From Streptomyces sp. NBC_00513 (GTDB lineage: Bacteria; Actinomycetota; Actinomycetes; Streptomycetales; Streptomycetaceae), in contig NZ_CP107845.1 of assembly GCF_041431415.1 (NCBI RefSeq), positions 5,890,001 to 5,954,000 of the forward strand: a DNA stretch of 64,000 bases, written 5' to 3'. Shown here in pieces: positions 37,651 to 47,122 of this stretch. How positions within the stretch are numbered: position 1 is the stretch's first letter; each line of letters begins with the position of its first letter. The position numbers and the translations under genes were made by a program. A model generated the notes under the pieces. It did no database searches and had not been told where the DNA came from. It worked only from the letters and a program-made list of their open reading frames with translations.

Positions 37651-38931
37651 TCAGTCGGTGGCGGCGAGCGCCTCGACCAGCGCCGGGGTCACCTGCTCGA
37701 TCTGCCAGGTCCGGGCTCCGTGGGCCGCCAGGGCCTCGGACACCGTGTCCGCCTCCAGGCGCTGCGGCGGCTCCCAGCACAGTCTGCGGACCGTGTCCGG
37801 GGTGATCAGGTTCTCCTGGGGCAGGTTCAGCCCCTCGGCGAGCGCCGTGACGGCGGCCCGGGCCGCCGAGAGCCTGGCGGCGGCGGCCGGGTCCTTGTCG
37901 GCCCAGGAACGCGGCGGCGGCGGGCCGGCCGGGGTCGCGCCCGGCTGAGGCAGTTCGTTCTCGGACAGCGCCTTGGCCCGGTCCACCGCGGCCATCCACT
38001 GTTCCAGCTGGCGCCGGCCCATCCGCTGCCCGTAGCCGGGAAGGGCGGACAGCGCGCTCGCGTTGAGCGGCATGGCCAGCGCGGCCTCGACGATCGCCGC
38101 GTCGCCCAGCACCTTGCCGGGGGACACGTCGCGCCGCTGCGCGATCCGGTCGCGGGACTCCCACAGCTCGCGCACGACGGCCATCTGCCGGCGGCGGCGC
38201 ACCTTGTGCATGCCGGAGGTGCGGCGCCACGGGTCCTTGCGCGGGGGCGCGGGCGGGGCGGAGGCGATGGCGTCGAACTCCTGGTGGGCCCAGTCCAGCT
38301 TGCCCTGCCGGTCCAGTTCCTTCTCCAGCGCGTCCCGCAGGTCCACCAGCAGTTCCACGTCCAGGGCGGCGTAGCGCAGCCACGGCTCCGGGAGGGGGCG
38401 GGTGGACCAGTCGACGGCGGAGTGGCCCTTCTCCAGCGTGTAGCCGAGCACGCTCTCGACCATCGCGCCGAGTCCGACCCGCGGGAAGCCCGCCAGCCGG
38501 CCGGCCAGTTCGGTGTCGAACAAGGAGGTGGGGGCCATGCCTATTTCGCGCAGGCACGGCAGGTCCTGGGTGGCGGCGTGCAGGATCCACTCGGTCCCGG
38601 ACAGCGCCTCGCCAAGGCTGGAGAGGTCGGGGCAGCCGACCGGGTCGATCAGCGCCGATCCCGCTCCTTCGCGGCGCAACTGCACCAGGTAGGCGCGTTG
38701 CCCGTAGCGGTAGCCGGAGGCGCGCTCGGCGTCGACGGCGACGGGGCCGGTGCCCGCGGCGAAGGCCGCGACCACCTCGGCGAGGGACTCCGCGTCGGCG
38801 ACCACCGGGGGGATGCCCTCGCGGGGCTCCAGCAAGGGAACGGGCAACCCATCGGACGAAACCTCTTCGTCCGGGGGGCCGCCCCCGGTGGTGGTGCGCA
38901 GGTGTGCTGCGGTCTCTTGGGCGTCGGTCAC
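37651..38931 (-). CDS. ribonuclease D-like 3'-5' exonuclease with HRDC domain
   Basis: A 426-aa DEDD nuclease. ExoI is VAVDAERASGYRYGQRAYLV (Asp-x-Glu), ExoII is WILHAATQDLPCLREIG, ExoIII is RYAALDVELLVDLRD with the Tyr/Asp of the DEDDy type. An HRDC nucleic-acid-binding domain follows at about 230-310 (VVRELWESRDRIAQRRDVSP). It likely trims 3' ends of tRNA and other stable RNAs. The start is a GTG at 38931. A 36-bp perfect palindrome lies 26 bp upstream. Confidence 0.9.
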   Translation of the reverse strand: MTDAQETAAHLRTTTGGGPPDEEVSSDGLPVPLLEPREGIPPVVADAESLAEVVAAFAAGTGPVAVDAERASGYRYGQRAYLVQLRREGAGSALIDPVGCPDLSSLGEALSGTEWILHAATQDLPCLREIGMAPTSLFDTELAGRLAGFPRVGLGAMVESVLGYTLEKGHSAVDWSTRPLPEPWLRYAALDVELLVDLRDALEKELDRQGKLDWAHQEFDAIASAPPAPPRKDPWRRTSGMHKVRRRRQMAVVRELWESRDRIAQRRDVSPGKVLGDAAIVEAALAMPLNASALSALPGYGQRMGRRQLEQWMAAVDRAKALSENELPQPGATPAGPPPPRSWADKDPAAAARLSAARAAVTALAEGLNLPQENLITPDTVRRLCWEPPQRLEADTVSEALAAHGARTWQIEQVTPALVEALAATD

Positions 38932-38956
38932 CGGTCAAGGGTATCCGTGGATGTGG

Positions 38957-38992
38957 CGCGCCCGTCGCCGGAACGTTCCGGCGACGGGCGCG
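38957..38992. terminator. 36-bp perfect palindrome between the LuxR and RNase D genes
   Basis: Every base from 38957 to 38992 pairs around the centre between 38974 and 38975 (arms CGCGCCCGTCGCCGGAAC and complement). It lies 26-61 bp upstream of the RNase D start and about 120 bp after the stop of the LuxR-type gene on the same strand. A hairpin terminator for read-through from the LuxR gene is the simplest reading; as DNA it could also be a binding site or a cruciform. Confidence 0.6.
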
Positions 38993-39069
38993 AGGGTGAG
39001 ACCTGGTGAAGCGCGGGGGTGGGGACGGGGTGCGGCGGGAGGGAGAGGACGGGGTGGGCTCGAACGTGT

Positions 39070-39086
39070 CCCGGGGTTTCCCCGGG
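39070..39086 (-). terminator. short hairpin after the LuxR-type gene
   Basis: CCCGGGG-TTT-CCCCGGG is a perfect 7-bp stem with a 3-nt loop, 28 nt past the stop at 39114. Confidence 0.5.
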
Positions 39087-39113
39087 TCGTCCCCCGGGAG
39101 CCACCGGGCGGGG

Positions 39114-39776
39114 TCAGTGGATGATTCCGGTCCGCAGGGCGACGGCGACCATCCCGGCCCGGTCGCCGGTGCCCAGCTTGCGGGCGATCCGGGCGAGGTG
39201 GGACTTCACGGTCAGTGCGGACAGGCCCATCGAGACGCCGATGGCCTTGTTGGACTGGCCCTCCGCGACGAGGCGCAGGACCTCGACCTCGCGGCCGGAG
39301 AGCTCTCGGTAGCCGCCCGGGTGGCTCGGGGCACCCGGGGGGCGGCGGTGCATGCGGGCGGCGGCGGCACCGATGGGGGCGGCGCCGGGCCGGGTGGGGA
39401 GCCCGATGTTGGTCCGGGTGCCGGTGACGACGTAGCCCTTCACTCCGCCCGCGAGGGCGTTGCGGACGGCGCCGATGTCATCGGCGGCGGACAGGGCCAG
39501 GCCGTTCGGCCAGCCGGCGGCACGGGTCTCGGAGAGCAGGGTGAGACCGGAACCGTCGGGCAGGTGTACGTCGGCCACGCAGATGTCGCGCGGGCTGCCG
39601 ACGCGGGGGCGGGCCTCCGCGATGGACGACGCCTCGATCACATCACGTACTCCGAGGGCCCACAGATGGCGGGTCACGGTGGAACGGACGCGCGGGTCGG
39701 CCACGACGACCATGGCCGTCGGCTTGTTCGGGCGGTAGGCGACCAGGCTTGCGGGCTGCTCGAGAAGAACGGACAC
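39114..39776 (-). CDS. LuxR/NarL-family response regulator
   Basis: A 220-aa two-domain regulator. Residues about 20-120 form a receiver-like domain with a candidate phospho-acceptor Asp69 (ICVADVHLPDGSG), Ser96 and Lys113 (GGVKGYVV); only one of the two usual acidic residues is kept near the first strand (Asp27), so it may be atypical. Residues about 155-215 form the LuxR HTH (LSGREVEVLRLVAEGQSNKA). No sensor kinase gene is beside it. A Gly/Pro/Ala-rich linker joins the domains. Targets are unknown. Confidence 0.85.
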   Translation of the reverse strand: MSVLLEQPASLVAYRPNKPTAMVVVADPRVRSTVTRHLWALGVRDVIEASSIAEARPRVGSPRDICVADVHLPDGSGLTLLSETRAAGWPNGLALSAADDIGAVRNALAGGVKGYVVTGTRTNIGLPTRPGAAPIGAAAARMHRRPPGAPSHPGGYRELSGREVEVLRLVAEGQSNKAIGVSMGLSALTVKSHLARIARKLGTGDRAGMVAVALRTGIIH

Positions 39777-40012
39777 CTAGGCCTCCTGGGGGAGTGGCGG
39801 AACGTCTCGGCCGGGGGAAGGGAAGCCGGTGCGCTCCGTGCTGATGGTCATTGACTCCTTCGGCACGTCACCCGCCCGGCTTTAGGGAATGATCACGATT
39901 TGGTGAGTAACAATTCGGGCAATTCGGACGCACGATCGATCAATGGATGATCAGAAGCCCGCAACGAATGCACGTTCTGGCACTCCGATGCGGGCTCGAT
40001 CGGTCGACCCGA

Positions 40013-40031
40013 CCCGGGGCGCCACCCCGGG
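40013..40031 (-). terminator. hairpin after the DUF3000 gene
   Basis: CCCGGGG (40013-40019) and CCCCGGG (40025-40031) form a perfect 7-bp stem with a 5-nt loop, about 45 nt beyond the DUF3000 stop. The rest of the 299-bp gap at 39777-40075 holds no gene; an AT-richer stretch at about 39890-39950 probably contains the LuxR-type promoter. Confidence 0.5.
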
Positions 40032-40075
40032 GAGCCCCCGGACGGGGCCCGCGGTGCGGCCGAGCGGCCCCTTGA

Positions 40076-40732
40076 CTACGGGTGGTGCGGACCGCGCCGC
40101 TGTGGCAGGGACACCACGCCGGTGACGGTGTCGGTGGGGCCGACCGGCGGCAGCCCCGCGATTTGACACAGCAGCTCGCACCAGGCCGACAGGTGAGCCG
40201 AGGTGTCCGGCACCCCGCCCACCCCCTCGCGCGGCGTCCACGAGGCCCTGATCTCGATCTGAGTGGCCGGCCGCCGCTCCGAGAGCCCGCCGAAATAGTG
40301 CGAGCTCGCCATGGTCACCGTCCCGCTGGGCTCGCCGTACGTCAGCCCGCGCGCCTCCAGCGCCCCCGTCAGCCAGGACCAGCACACCTCGGGGAGGAGC
40401 GGGTCCGCGGCCATCTCCGGCTCCAGTTCCGCCCGTACCAACGTCACCAGGCGGAAGGTGCCCTGCCATGCGTCGTGCCCGGACGGATCGTGCAGCAGGA
40501 TCAGCCGGCCGTCGGCCAGGTCGTCCTCGCCGTCGACGACCGCCGCCTCCAGCGCGTAGGCGTACGGGGCGAGTCTCTGCGGCGGCTTGGTGGGGTCGAT
40601 CTCGATCCCCTGCCGCAGCCGCGCCTTCTTCAAGCCGTCGACCGCCCGCCGGAACGGGAGCGGGACGGAGCTCTCCTTCGCGCTGTCCACACCGTCAGCG
40701 CCATCTGAAAATCGTCCCTGAGCCGCAGCCAT
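40076..40732 (-). CDS. DUF3000 family protein
   Basis: A 218-aa soluble protein found in most actinobacteria beside hemE. Seen are [20 protein letters not shown], a mid-region [20 protein letters not shown], and [15 protein letters not shown]. No membrane part or catalytic motif is evident. ATG 40732 is preferred because it directly follows a TAGTCT -10-like hexamer; a longer frame reaches 40846 but crosses into the hemE promoter. It is divergent from hemE with a 91-bp shared control region. Function unknown. Confidence 0.85.
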   Translation of the reverse strand: MAAAQGRFSDGADGVDSAKESSVPLPFRRAVDGLKKARLRQGIEIDPTKPPQRLAPYAYALEAAVVDGEDDLADGRLILLHDPSGHDAWQGTFRLVTLVRAELEPEMAADPLLPEVCWSWLTGALEARGLTYGEPSGTVTMASSHYFGGLSERRPATQIEIRASWTPREGVGGVPDTSAHLSAWCELLCQIAGLPPVGPTDTVTGVVSLPQRRGPHHP

Positions 40733-40798
40733 GCGGGGAAGACTAGGCGGAACGAGCGGCCGGACTGCGCAGGGACACCCGCGCCGGGTCGGGCACTT

Positions 40799-40814
40799 CT
40801 TCGTACGTGCGAAG
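40799..40814. promoter_or_regulatory. 16-bp palindrome at the hemE start
   Basis: CTTCGTACGTGCGAAG is a palindrome with one mismatched pair, lying 10-25 nt upstream of the hemE GTG in the short divergent region with DUF3000. It could be an operator for either gene; no known family is matched. Confidence 0.35.
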
Positions 40815-40823
40815 ATTTGGGTC

Positions 40824-41888
40824 GTGAGCGCCAACGACCGCCCCAAGGGCCAGCCGAGTCAGACGCACGATTCCGCCTTCCTGAAGGCGTGCCGGCGGGA
40901 GCCGGTTCCGCACACCCCGGTGTGGTTCATGAGGCAGGCGGGACGCTCACTCCCGGAGTACCGCAAGCTGCGCGAGGGCACGCAGATGCTGGAGTCCTGC
41001 ATGCGGCCCGACCTGGTCACCGAGATCACCATGCAGCCCGTGCGGCGGCACGGCGTGGACGCCGCGATCTTCTTCTCCGACATCGTGGTCCCCCTCAAGG
41101 CGATCGGCGTCGACCTCGACATCAAGCCGGGCATCGGCCCCGTCGTGGCCCAGCCGATCCGCCGCCGCGAGGACCTCGCACAACTGCGCGACCTCACTCC
41201 GGAGGACGTCTCGTACGTCACCGAGGCGATCGGCATGCTCACGGGTGAATTGGGCTCCACGCCGTTGATCGGCTTCGCCGGCGCGCCTTTCACCCTCGCG
41301 AGCTACCTCGTCGAGGGCGGCCCCTCGAAGAACCACGAGCACACCAAGGCCCTCATGTACGGGGACCCGCAGCTCTGGGCCGACCTGCTGGACCGCCTCG
41401 CCGAGATCACCTCGGCCTTCCTCAAGGTCCAGATCGAGGCCGGTGCCTCGGCGATCCAGCTCTTCGACTCCTGGGTCGGCGCGCTCGCCCCCGCGGACTA
41501 CCGCCGCTCGGTGATGCCGGCGTCGGCGAAGGTCCTGGAATCCGTGGCCTCGTACGGCGTCCCGCGCATCCACTTCGGCGTGGGCACGGGCGAGCTGCTC
41601 GGCCTGATGGGCGAGGCCGGCGCGGACGTCATGGGCGTCGACTACCGGGTCCCGCTCGACGAGGCCGTGCGCCGCGTCGGCCCCGGCAAGGCGCTCCAGG
41701 GCAACCTGGACCCGGCGGTCCTCTTCTCCACCACGGAGGCCGTGGAGGCCAAGACCCGCGAGGTCCTGGACGCCGCCGCCGGCCTGGAGGGCCACATCTT
41801 CAACCTCGGTCACGGCGTCCTGCCGACCACCGACCCCGACGCCCTGACCCGCCTGGTGGAGCACGTCCACACCAGCACCCGGCGCTGA
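40824..41888 (+). CDS. hemE: uroporphyrinogen decarboxylase
   Basis: A 354-aa TIM-barrel enzyme. It removes four carboxyl groups from uroporphyrinogen III to give coproporphyrinogen III. The N-terminal signature [20 protein letters not shown] holds the substrate-binding arginines; later [19 protein letters not shown] is the second family signature. The GTG at 40824 gives the usual length; the open frame extends back to 40731 through the promoter. hemY and hemQ follow 2.7 kb on, so this part of the chromosome supplies the coproporphyrin-dependent haem route. Confidence 0.96.
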   Translation: MSANDRPKGQPSQTHDSAFLKACRREPVPHTPVWFMRQAGRSLPEYRKLREGTQMLESCMRPDLVTEITMQPVRRHGVDAAIFFSDIVVPLKAIGVDLDIKPGIGPVVAQPIRRREDLAQLRDLTPEDVSYVTEAIGMLTGELGSTPLIGFAGAPFTLASYLVEGGPSKNHEHTKALMYGDPQLWADLLDRLAEITSAFLKVQIEAGASAIQLFDSWVGALAPADYRRSVMPASAKVLESVASYGVPRIHFGVGTGELLGLMGEAGADVMGVDYRVPLDEAVRRVGPGKALQGNLDPAVLFSTTEAVEAKTREVLDAAAGLEGHIFNLGHGVLPTTDPDALTRLVEHVHTSTRR

Positions 41889-41930
41889 CGCGGGGCCCTT
41901 CACCGGGCCGCGTCGCCATCGCGTGACCAC

Positions 41931-41965
41931 AGGAGCCCCGCCCGTCGTCGACGGGCGGGGCTCCT
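41931..41965. terminator. bidirectional terminator between hemE and the flavoprotein gene
   Basis: AGGAGCCCCGCCCGTC and its exact complement pair as a 16-bp perfect stem with a 3-nt loop. It serves the converging hemE (stop 41888) and flavoprotein (stop 41979) genes. Confidence 0.9.
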
Positions 41966-41978
41966 GTGCGTGGCGGGG

Positions 41979-43361
41979 TCAGACGCCGGCCGAGCGGACC
42001 GCGGTGACCGCCTTGCGGGCCGCCACCAGGATCGGGTCCCAGACCGGGGAGAACGGCGGCGCGTAGCCCAGGTCCAGCGAGACGACCTGGTCCACCGTCA
42101 TGCCGGCCGTGAGGGCCACGGCCGCGATGTCGACGCGCTTCGCGGCGCCGGCCCCGCCCACGATCTGGACGCCCAGCAGCCGGCCCGTGCGGCGCTCCGC
42201 CAGCATCTTCACCGTCATCTCGGTCGCGCCCGGGTAGTAGCCCGCCGTGTTCGTCGAGCGGATCGTCGCCGTCACGAAGCGCAGGCCCGCCTCCCGCGCG
42301 TCGCGTTCACGCAGCCCCGTGCGGGCGATCTCCAGATCGCACACCTTGCTCACCGCGGTGCCGACCACTCCCGGGAAGGTCGCGTAACCGCCCCCCACGT
42401 TCGAGCCGATGACCTGGCCGTGCTTGTTGGCGTGCGTGCCCAGGGGGATGTGCCGCGGGCGGCCCGCCACCAGGTCCAGGACCTCCACGCAGTCGCCGCC
42501 CGCCCAGATGTCCTCGTGGCCCCGGACCCGCATCGAGAGGTCCGTCAGCAGCCCGCCCGAGTCGCCCAGGGGAAGACCCGCCGCGCGGGCCAGGGCCGTC
42601 CGGGGCTCCACGCCCATGCCCAGCACCACCACGTCGGCCGGGTACTCGTCCCCCGCCGCCGTGGCCACCGCGCACGCGCGGCCGTCCTCGTCCGTGAGGA
42701 TCCCCGTCACCTCGGCGCGGGACACCGTACGGATGCCCATGCCGTTCATCGCCGTGTGGACGAGGCCGCCCATGTCCGGGTCCAAGGTGGCCATCGGCTG
42801 CTCGCCCCGGTGCAGGACGGTGACCTCGAAGCCCCGGCCGACCAGCGCCTCCGCCATCTCCACGCCGATGTAGCCCGCGCCGACCACGACCGCCCTGCGG
42901 CCCTGCGTGCGCTCGAGTCCGTCCATCAGGCGCTGCCCGTCGTCCAGGGACTGGACCCCGTGGACCCCGTGCGCGCCGATGCCGGGCAGCCGGGGGCGGA
43001 TCGGGCGGGCGCCCGTCGCCAGGACGAGCTTGTCGTACGCCGTCCAGGACTCGACGCCCGAATCCAGGTCCCGGGCGCGGACGCGCCGGCCCGCGAGATC
43101 CAGCTCCACGACCTCGGTCCGGATGCGCAGGTCGATGTCCCGGGCGCGGTGCTCCTCGGGCGTGCGGGCGATCAGCTCGTCCCGGCCGGCGACCTGCCCG
43201 CCGATCCAGTACGGGATCCCGCACGCGGAGTACGAGGTGAAGTGCCCCCGCTCGAAAGCGGTGATCTCCAGCTCCGCCGGGCCCTTCAGCCGCCGGGCCT
43301 GTGACGCGGCGGACATGCCCGCCGCGTCACCGCCGATCACCACCAGTCGTTCCGCCGCCAT
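41979..43361 (-). CDS. FAD-dependent pyridine nucleotide-disulfide oxidoreductase (CoA-disulfide reductase-like)
   Basis: A 460-aa flavoprotein. N-terminal FAD motif VVIGGDAAGMSAASQARR; the active-site-like SYSACGIPYWIGG holds the single cysteine used by CoA-disulfide reductases and NADH oxidases/peroxidases; NAD(P) motif VVVGAGYIGVEMAEAL; IWAGGDCVEV near the second FAD contact; C-terminal dimerisation domain. It may keep low-molecular-weight thiols reduced or detoxify peroxide. ATG 43361 was chosen; a GTG at 43370 is only 3 nt from the GGAGG. It stands alone between hemE and the DUF4349 gene. Confidence 0.88.
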   Translation of the reverse strand: MAAERLVVIGGDAAGMSAASQARRLKGPAELEITAFERGHFTSYSACGIPYWIGGQVAGRDELIARTPEEHRARDIDLRIRTEVVELDLAGRRVRARDLDSGVESWTAYDKLVLATGARPIRPRLPGIGAHGVHGVQSLDDGQRLMDGLERTQGRRAVVVGAGYIGVEMAEALVGRGFEVTVLHRGEQPMATLDPDMGGLVHTAMNGMGIRTVSRAEVTGILTDEDGRACAVATAAGDEYPADVVVLGMGVEPRTALARAAGLPLGDSGGLLTDLSMRVRGHEDIWAGGDCVEVLDLVAGRPRHIPLGTHANKHGQVIGSNVGGGYATFPGVVGTAVSKVCDLEIARTGLRERDAREAGLRFVTATIRSTNTAGYYPGATEMTVKMLAERRTGRLLGVQIVGGAGAAKRVDIAAVALTAGMTVDQVVSLDLGYAPPFSPVWDPILVAARKAVTAVRSAGV

Positions 43362-43434
43362 CGTCCGCACCGTCCTCCACCGCCGCCGTCAGGTGGGGGA
43401 CACGCTACGGGCCCTCGCCCGAAAGGGTGTTCCC

Positions 43435-44466
43435 TCAACGGTCGGAGTCGGCCCCGGCGTCGGAGTCGGCCGTCTCGGGGGAGTCCGCGGCCCGCGACTG
43501 CTGCGCCGGCACCGTCACCCACTTGCGGGTCAGACCCGTCCTCGGCGTCGCCGGGCGGAACCGGCGGTACACCCGGACGCCCACCGCCACCAGCGCCGCC
43601 GCCAGCGCGAACGGCAGCACGGCGCCCACGGCCAGGGCCAGGTACCGCACCAGGGTCGTGAAGACGTCCCAGCCGCCGCGCAGCGCGTCCATGAACGCCG
43701 GCTCGTCCTTCTCCTTCTTCTCGGGGGCCGCCCGCTTCGGGGCCGGCTCCGAGACCTCCAGGGTGATCGTGCCGAGCGCGGTCTGGTCCTTCAGCGCCGT
43801 CTGCTGGGCCAGCAGCGACTCCAGGTCGGACTGACGCCGGCTCAACTCGCTCTCCAGCATGACCACGTCGGAGAGCGCCGAGGCCTTGTCCATCATCTCC
43901 CGCACCCGCGCCACACTGGCCTGCTGCGACCGGACCCGGCTGTCGACGTCCGCGACCTTCTCCGTCACGTCCTGCGCCTCGACCTTGCGGTTCAGCAGCT
44001 TCCCGCCGCCCTCCAGCGCGCCCAGGACGGAGTCGAAGCGCTCGCCCGGCACCCGCAGGGTCACCGTCGAGGTCATCCGGCCGTCGTCGTCGCGCCGGGT
44101 GGACTCGTTGCCGACGTACCCGCCCGCGTTCTCGGCCGCCGTACGGGCGGCGGAGAGCGCCTTCTGCGCGTTCGTCGTCTCGATCGCCAGGGTCGCCGTA
44201 CGGATGATGTGCGGGCGGACCGTCACCGGCTTCTGACCCGCGTCCGCCCCCGCCGAGGGGGCCGCCGCCCCGGGCTTGCCCTGGGCCGCGCCCTGCTGCG
44301 GGGCGGCCTCGCGCGGTCCGACCGCGGCCTTGTCGGCGGACGACGAACGGGCCTCGTCGCCGGAGGAGGCCGAGCAGCCGGTGAGCGCGAGGGCCCCGGC
44401 CAGGGAGAGGGCGGCCAGGGCCGCCGCCGTGCGGTTTCCGTGGGTGGTCCCGCGTGTGGTGCCCAT
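43435..44466 (-). CDS. DUF4349 membrane lipoprotein
   Basis: A 343-aa envelope protein. The signal ends in the lipobox LTGC; a Gly/Ala/Gln-rich linker follows, then the DUF4349 domain with HIIRTATLAIETTNAQKALS, a coiled-coil (RVRSQQASVARVREMMDKAS and on to LESELSRRQSDLESLLAQQ) and one C-terminal helix at about 270-300 before a basic, then acidic tail. It is thus tethered at both ends. Function is not known; related proteins are linked to envelope stress. Divergent from hemY across about 138 bp. Confidence 0.88.
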   Translation of the reverse strand: MGTTRGTTHGNRTAAALAALSLAGALALTGCSASSGDEARSSSADKAAVGPREAAPQQGAAQGKPGAAAPSAGADAGQKPVTVRPHIIRTATLAIETTNAQKALSAARTAAENAGGYVGNESTRRDDDGRMTSTVTLRVPGERFDSVLGALEGGGKLLNRKVEAQDVTEKVADVDSRVRSQQASVARVREMMDKASALSDVVMLESELSRRQSDLESLLAQQTALKDQTALGTITLEVSEPAPKRAAPEKKEKDEPAFMDALRGGWDVFTTLVRYLALAVGAVLPFALAAALVAVGVRVYRRFRPATPRTGLTRKWVTVPAQQSRAADSPETADSDAGADSDR

Positions 44467-44604
44467 CAGTGATACCCCCGAGGTTCGGCCGTCGTTGCCC
44501 GTTCGACGTCCAGGGTCCGGTCGAGGGTTTCGCTTCCGCGGTCCCGAGGTGATCCCGATGCGGTCACGGTCCGGCCTCGTTGATCGATCTGAGACGATGT
44601 GTCC

Positions 44605-46083
44605 ATGCACGAAGCGGACACGCGTACGGATCGACCGGCCCCCACCGGTCACGTCGTCGTCATCGGCGGCGGTATCGCGGGCCTCGCGGCCGCCCACCGA
44701 CTCCTCGCCGACGGGCTCCGCGTCACCCTCCTGGAAGCCGGGCCGCGCCTCGGCGGCAAACTGCGCGCCGGTGAACTCGCGGGCCTGCCCGTCGACCTCG
44801 GCGCCGAATCGGTGCTCGCCCGCCGCCCCGAGGCGGTCGCCCTCGCCCAGGCCGTCGGGCTCGGGGACGCCCTCCAGCCGCCCGCCACCGCCACCGCCCA
44901 CCTGTGGACCCGGGGCGCGCTGCGCCCCATGCCGCGCGGCCACGTCATGGGCGTGCCCGGCGACGTGGGCCCGCTCGCCGCCTCCGGTGTGCTGTCCGCC
45001 GAGGGCCTGGCCCGGATCGAGGCCGAACACGCGCTGCCGCCCGCCGAGATCGGCGAGGACGTCGCCGTCGGCGAGTACGTCGCCGCACGGCTGGGCCGCG
45101 AGGTCGTCGACCGTCTGGTGGAACCGCTGCTGGGCGGTGTCTACGCGGGCGACGCCTACCGCATCTCGATGCGCGCCGCCGTCCCCCAGCTCTTCGAGGC
45201 GGCCCGCGCCCACGCGCTGCTCGGCGACGGGGTACGGGAGATCCAGCGCCGGGCGGCGGCACAACCCGGCCCCGCCGGGCCGGTCTTCGCCGGCATCGCC
45301 GGCGGCATCGGGCGGCTCCCGCTCGCCGTGGCCGACGCGTGCCGCGCCGCCGGGGCGCGGATCTCGTCCGACACCCCCGTGCGCGAGATCGTCCGTACGG
45401 CCGAAGGCTGGCGGGTGATCGCCGGATCCGAGGTCATCGAGGCCGACGGGGTGGTCCTGGCCGTCCCGGCCGGGGCCGCGGCCCGGCTGCTCGACGACCT
45501 CGCGCCCACCGCGGCCGTCGAACTGCGCGACGTCGAGTACGCCTCCATGGCCCTGGTCACCATGGCCTTCCGGCGTTCCGACCTGCCCGCCGCCATCGCC
45601 GACGGCGGCGCCAGCGGATTCCTCGTACCGCCCGTGGACGGCCGGACCATCAAGGCGTCCACCTTCTCCTCCAACAAGTGGGCGTGGGCCGGGGCCGACC
45701 CCGACCTGTTCCTGCTGCGGACCTCCGTGGGCCGGCACGGCGACGAGGGCGTCCTGACGCGCGACGACGCCGACCTGGTCGAGATCTCACTGGGGGACCT
45801 CGGCGCCGCCGTGGGCCTCGCGGCCCGGCCCGTCGCCTCCACCGTCACCCGCTGGAACGCGGGACTGCCGCAGTACCCGGTGGGCCACCTCGACCGCGTC
45901 GCCCGGATCCGGGCCGCCGTCGGCGCCCTGCCGGGCCTCGCGGTGTGCGGAGCGCTGTACGACGGGGTCGGCGTCCCGGCCTGTGTCGCGAGCGCCGGCA
46001 AGGCCGCGGACACGGTGCTCGCGGGACTTCGAACGCGTTCGGGACCCCTGGCCACGACCACTGATCAGCACACGGGACAATAG
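44605..46083 (+). CDS. hemY: coproporphyrinogen III oxidase/protoporphyrinogen oxidase (HemY/CgoX type)
   Basis: A 492-aa FAD-dependent oxidase. The dinucleotide motif [17 protein letters not shown] opens it, followed by [42 protein letters not shown] and the C-terminal [23 protein letters not shown]-binding segment. In actinobacteria HemY oxidises coproporphyrinogen III to coproporphyrin III; HemQ, encoded 4 nt downstream, completes the route. ATG 44605 is chosen; a GTG at 44599 is also possible and the mRNA may be leaderless. Confidence 0.93.
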   Translation: MHEADTRTDRPAPTGHVVVIGGGIAGLAAAHRLLADGLRVTLLEAGPRLGGKLRAGELAGLPVDLGAESVLARRPEAVALAQAVGLGDALQPPATATAHLWTRGALRPMPRGHVMGVPGDVGPLAASGVLSAEGLARIEAEHALPPAEIGEDVAVGEYVAARLGREVVDRLVEPLLGGVYAGDAYRISMRAAVPQLFEAARAHALLGDGVREIQRRAAAQPGPAGPVFAGIAGGIGRLPLAVADACRAAGARISSDTPVREIVRTAEGWRVIAGSEVIEADGVVLAVPAGAAARLLDDLAPTAAVELRDVEYASMALVTMAFRRSDLPAAIADGGASGFLVPPVDGRTIKASTFSSNKWAWAGADPDLFLLRTSVGRHGDEGVLTRDDADLVEISLGDLGAAVGLAARPVASTVTRWNAGLPQYPVGHLDRVARIRAAVGALPGLAVCGALYDGVGVPACVASAGKAADTVLAGLRTRSGPLATTTDQHTGQ

Positions 46084-46087
46084 GCAC

Positions 46088-46801
46088 ATGACTGCACCAG
46101 AGAAGATTCCCAACGCGGGGAAGAAGGCGAAGGACCTGAACGAGGTCATTCGCTACACCCTGTGGTCCGTCTTCAAGCTGAAGGACGTCCTGCCCGAGAA
46201 CCGCGCCGGTTTCGCCGACGAGGTCCAGGAACTGTTCGACCAGCTGGCCGCCAAGGACATCACCGTCCGCGGCACCTATGACGTCTCCGGCCTGCGCGCC
46301 GACGCGGACGTCATGATCTGGTGGCACGCGGAGACCTCCGACGAGCTGCAGACCGCCTACAACCTGTTCCGCCGCACCCGGCTGGGCCGCGCCCTGGAGC
46401 CGGTCTGGTCGAACATGGCCCTGCACCGCCCGGCCGAGTTCAACAAGTCGCACATCCCGGCCTTCCTGGCCGACGAGAACCCGCGCGACTACGTCAGCGT
46501 GTACCCGTTCGTGCGCTCGTACGACTGGTACCTCCTGCCCGACGAGGACCGTCGCCGCATGCTCAAGGACCACGGCATGATGGCGCGCGGCTACCCCGAC
46601 GTGCGTGCCAACACCGTCGCGTCCTTCTCCCTGGGCGACTACGAGTGGATGCTGGCCTTCGAGGCCGACGAGCTGTACCGCATCGTCGACCTCATGCGTC
46701 ACCTGCGTGCCTCCGAGGCCCGCATGCACGTCCGTGAGGAAGTCCCCTTCTACACCGGACGCCGCAAGTCCGTCGCCGATCTGGTGGCCGGACTCGCCTG
46801 A
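46088..46801 (+). CDS. hemQ: hydrogen peroxide-dependent haem synthase HemQ (coproheme decarboxylase)
   Basis: A 237-aa chlorite-dismutase-family protein. It converts coproheme to haem b by two oxidative decarboxylations. Visible are [56 protein letters not shown] with the catalytic Tyr region, and [20 protein letters not shown] with the C-terminal conserved part; the proximal His lies between. It lacks the distal Arg pattern of true chlorite dismutases as far as I can see. ATG 46088 is 4 nt after hemY; the two form an operon closed by a hairpin at 46824-46862. Confidence 0.94.
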   Translation: MTAPEKIPNAGKKAKDLNEVIRYTLWSVFKLKDVLPENRAGFADEVQELFDQLAAKDITVRGTYDVSGLRADADVMIWWHAETSDELQTAYNLFRRTRLGRALEPVWSNMALHRPAEFNKSHIPAFLADENPRDYVSVYPFVRSYDWYLLPDEDRRRMLKDHGMMARGYPDVRANTVASFSLGDYEWMLAFEADELYRIVDLMRHLRASEARMHVREEVPFYTGRRKSVADLVAGLA

Positions 46802-46823
46802 GACCTCCCCTGGGGGGAAGGAA

Positions 46824-46862
46824 CCGGAGGAGCGCACCCCTGACACAGGGGCGGGCCTCCGG
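46824..46862 (+). terminator. terminator of hemY-hemQ
   Basis: CCGGAGG (46824-46830) pairs with CCTCCGG (46856-46862), with an inner CCCCT/AGGGG stem, 23 nt past the hemQ stop. Confidence 0.75.
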
Positions 46863-46983
46863 TGGATCGGGAGGCCCTGCCCCCGAAACGACGCAGCCGG
46901 AGATCCGCCCGGAAGTTCAGACGACAGGCGGCAGCAGGGCCCTGGGAGCATTCCCCGGGGCGCGTGTTGCCCCGTCGTCCAGC

Positions 46984-47039
46984 GACACCGGTGCGGGCTC
47001 CGGATGCGGCGCGCACGTCAGATGCCGCCCGCCGGTGTC
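46984..47039 (-). terminator. long hairpin after the TIGR04222 gene
   Basis: GACACCGG plus GCGGGC on the left pair with GCCCGC plus CCGGTGTC on the right (about 13 bp, small bulge). It lies 84 nt past the TIGR04222 stop. The gap 46863-47122 otherwise shows no gene. Confidence 0.55.
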
Positions 47040-47122
47040 ACCCCTCACCCCTCGGCAAGTACCGCGCCACATGGGCGTCGACGCAGTCGTTGCCGCAGGG
47101 GGGTGCGGAATCGATCGGCTCG

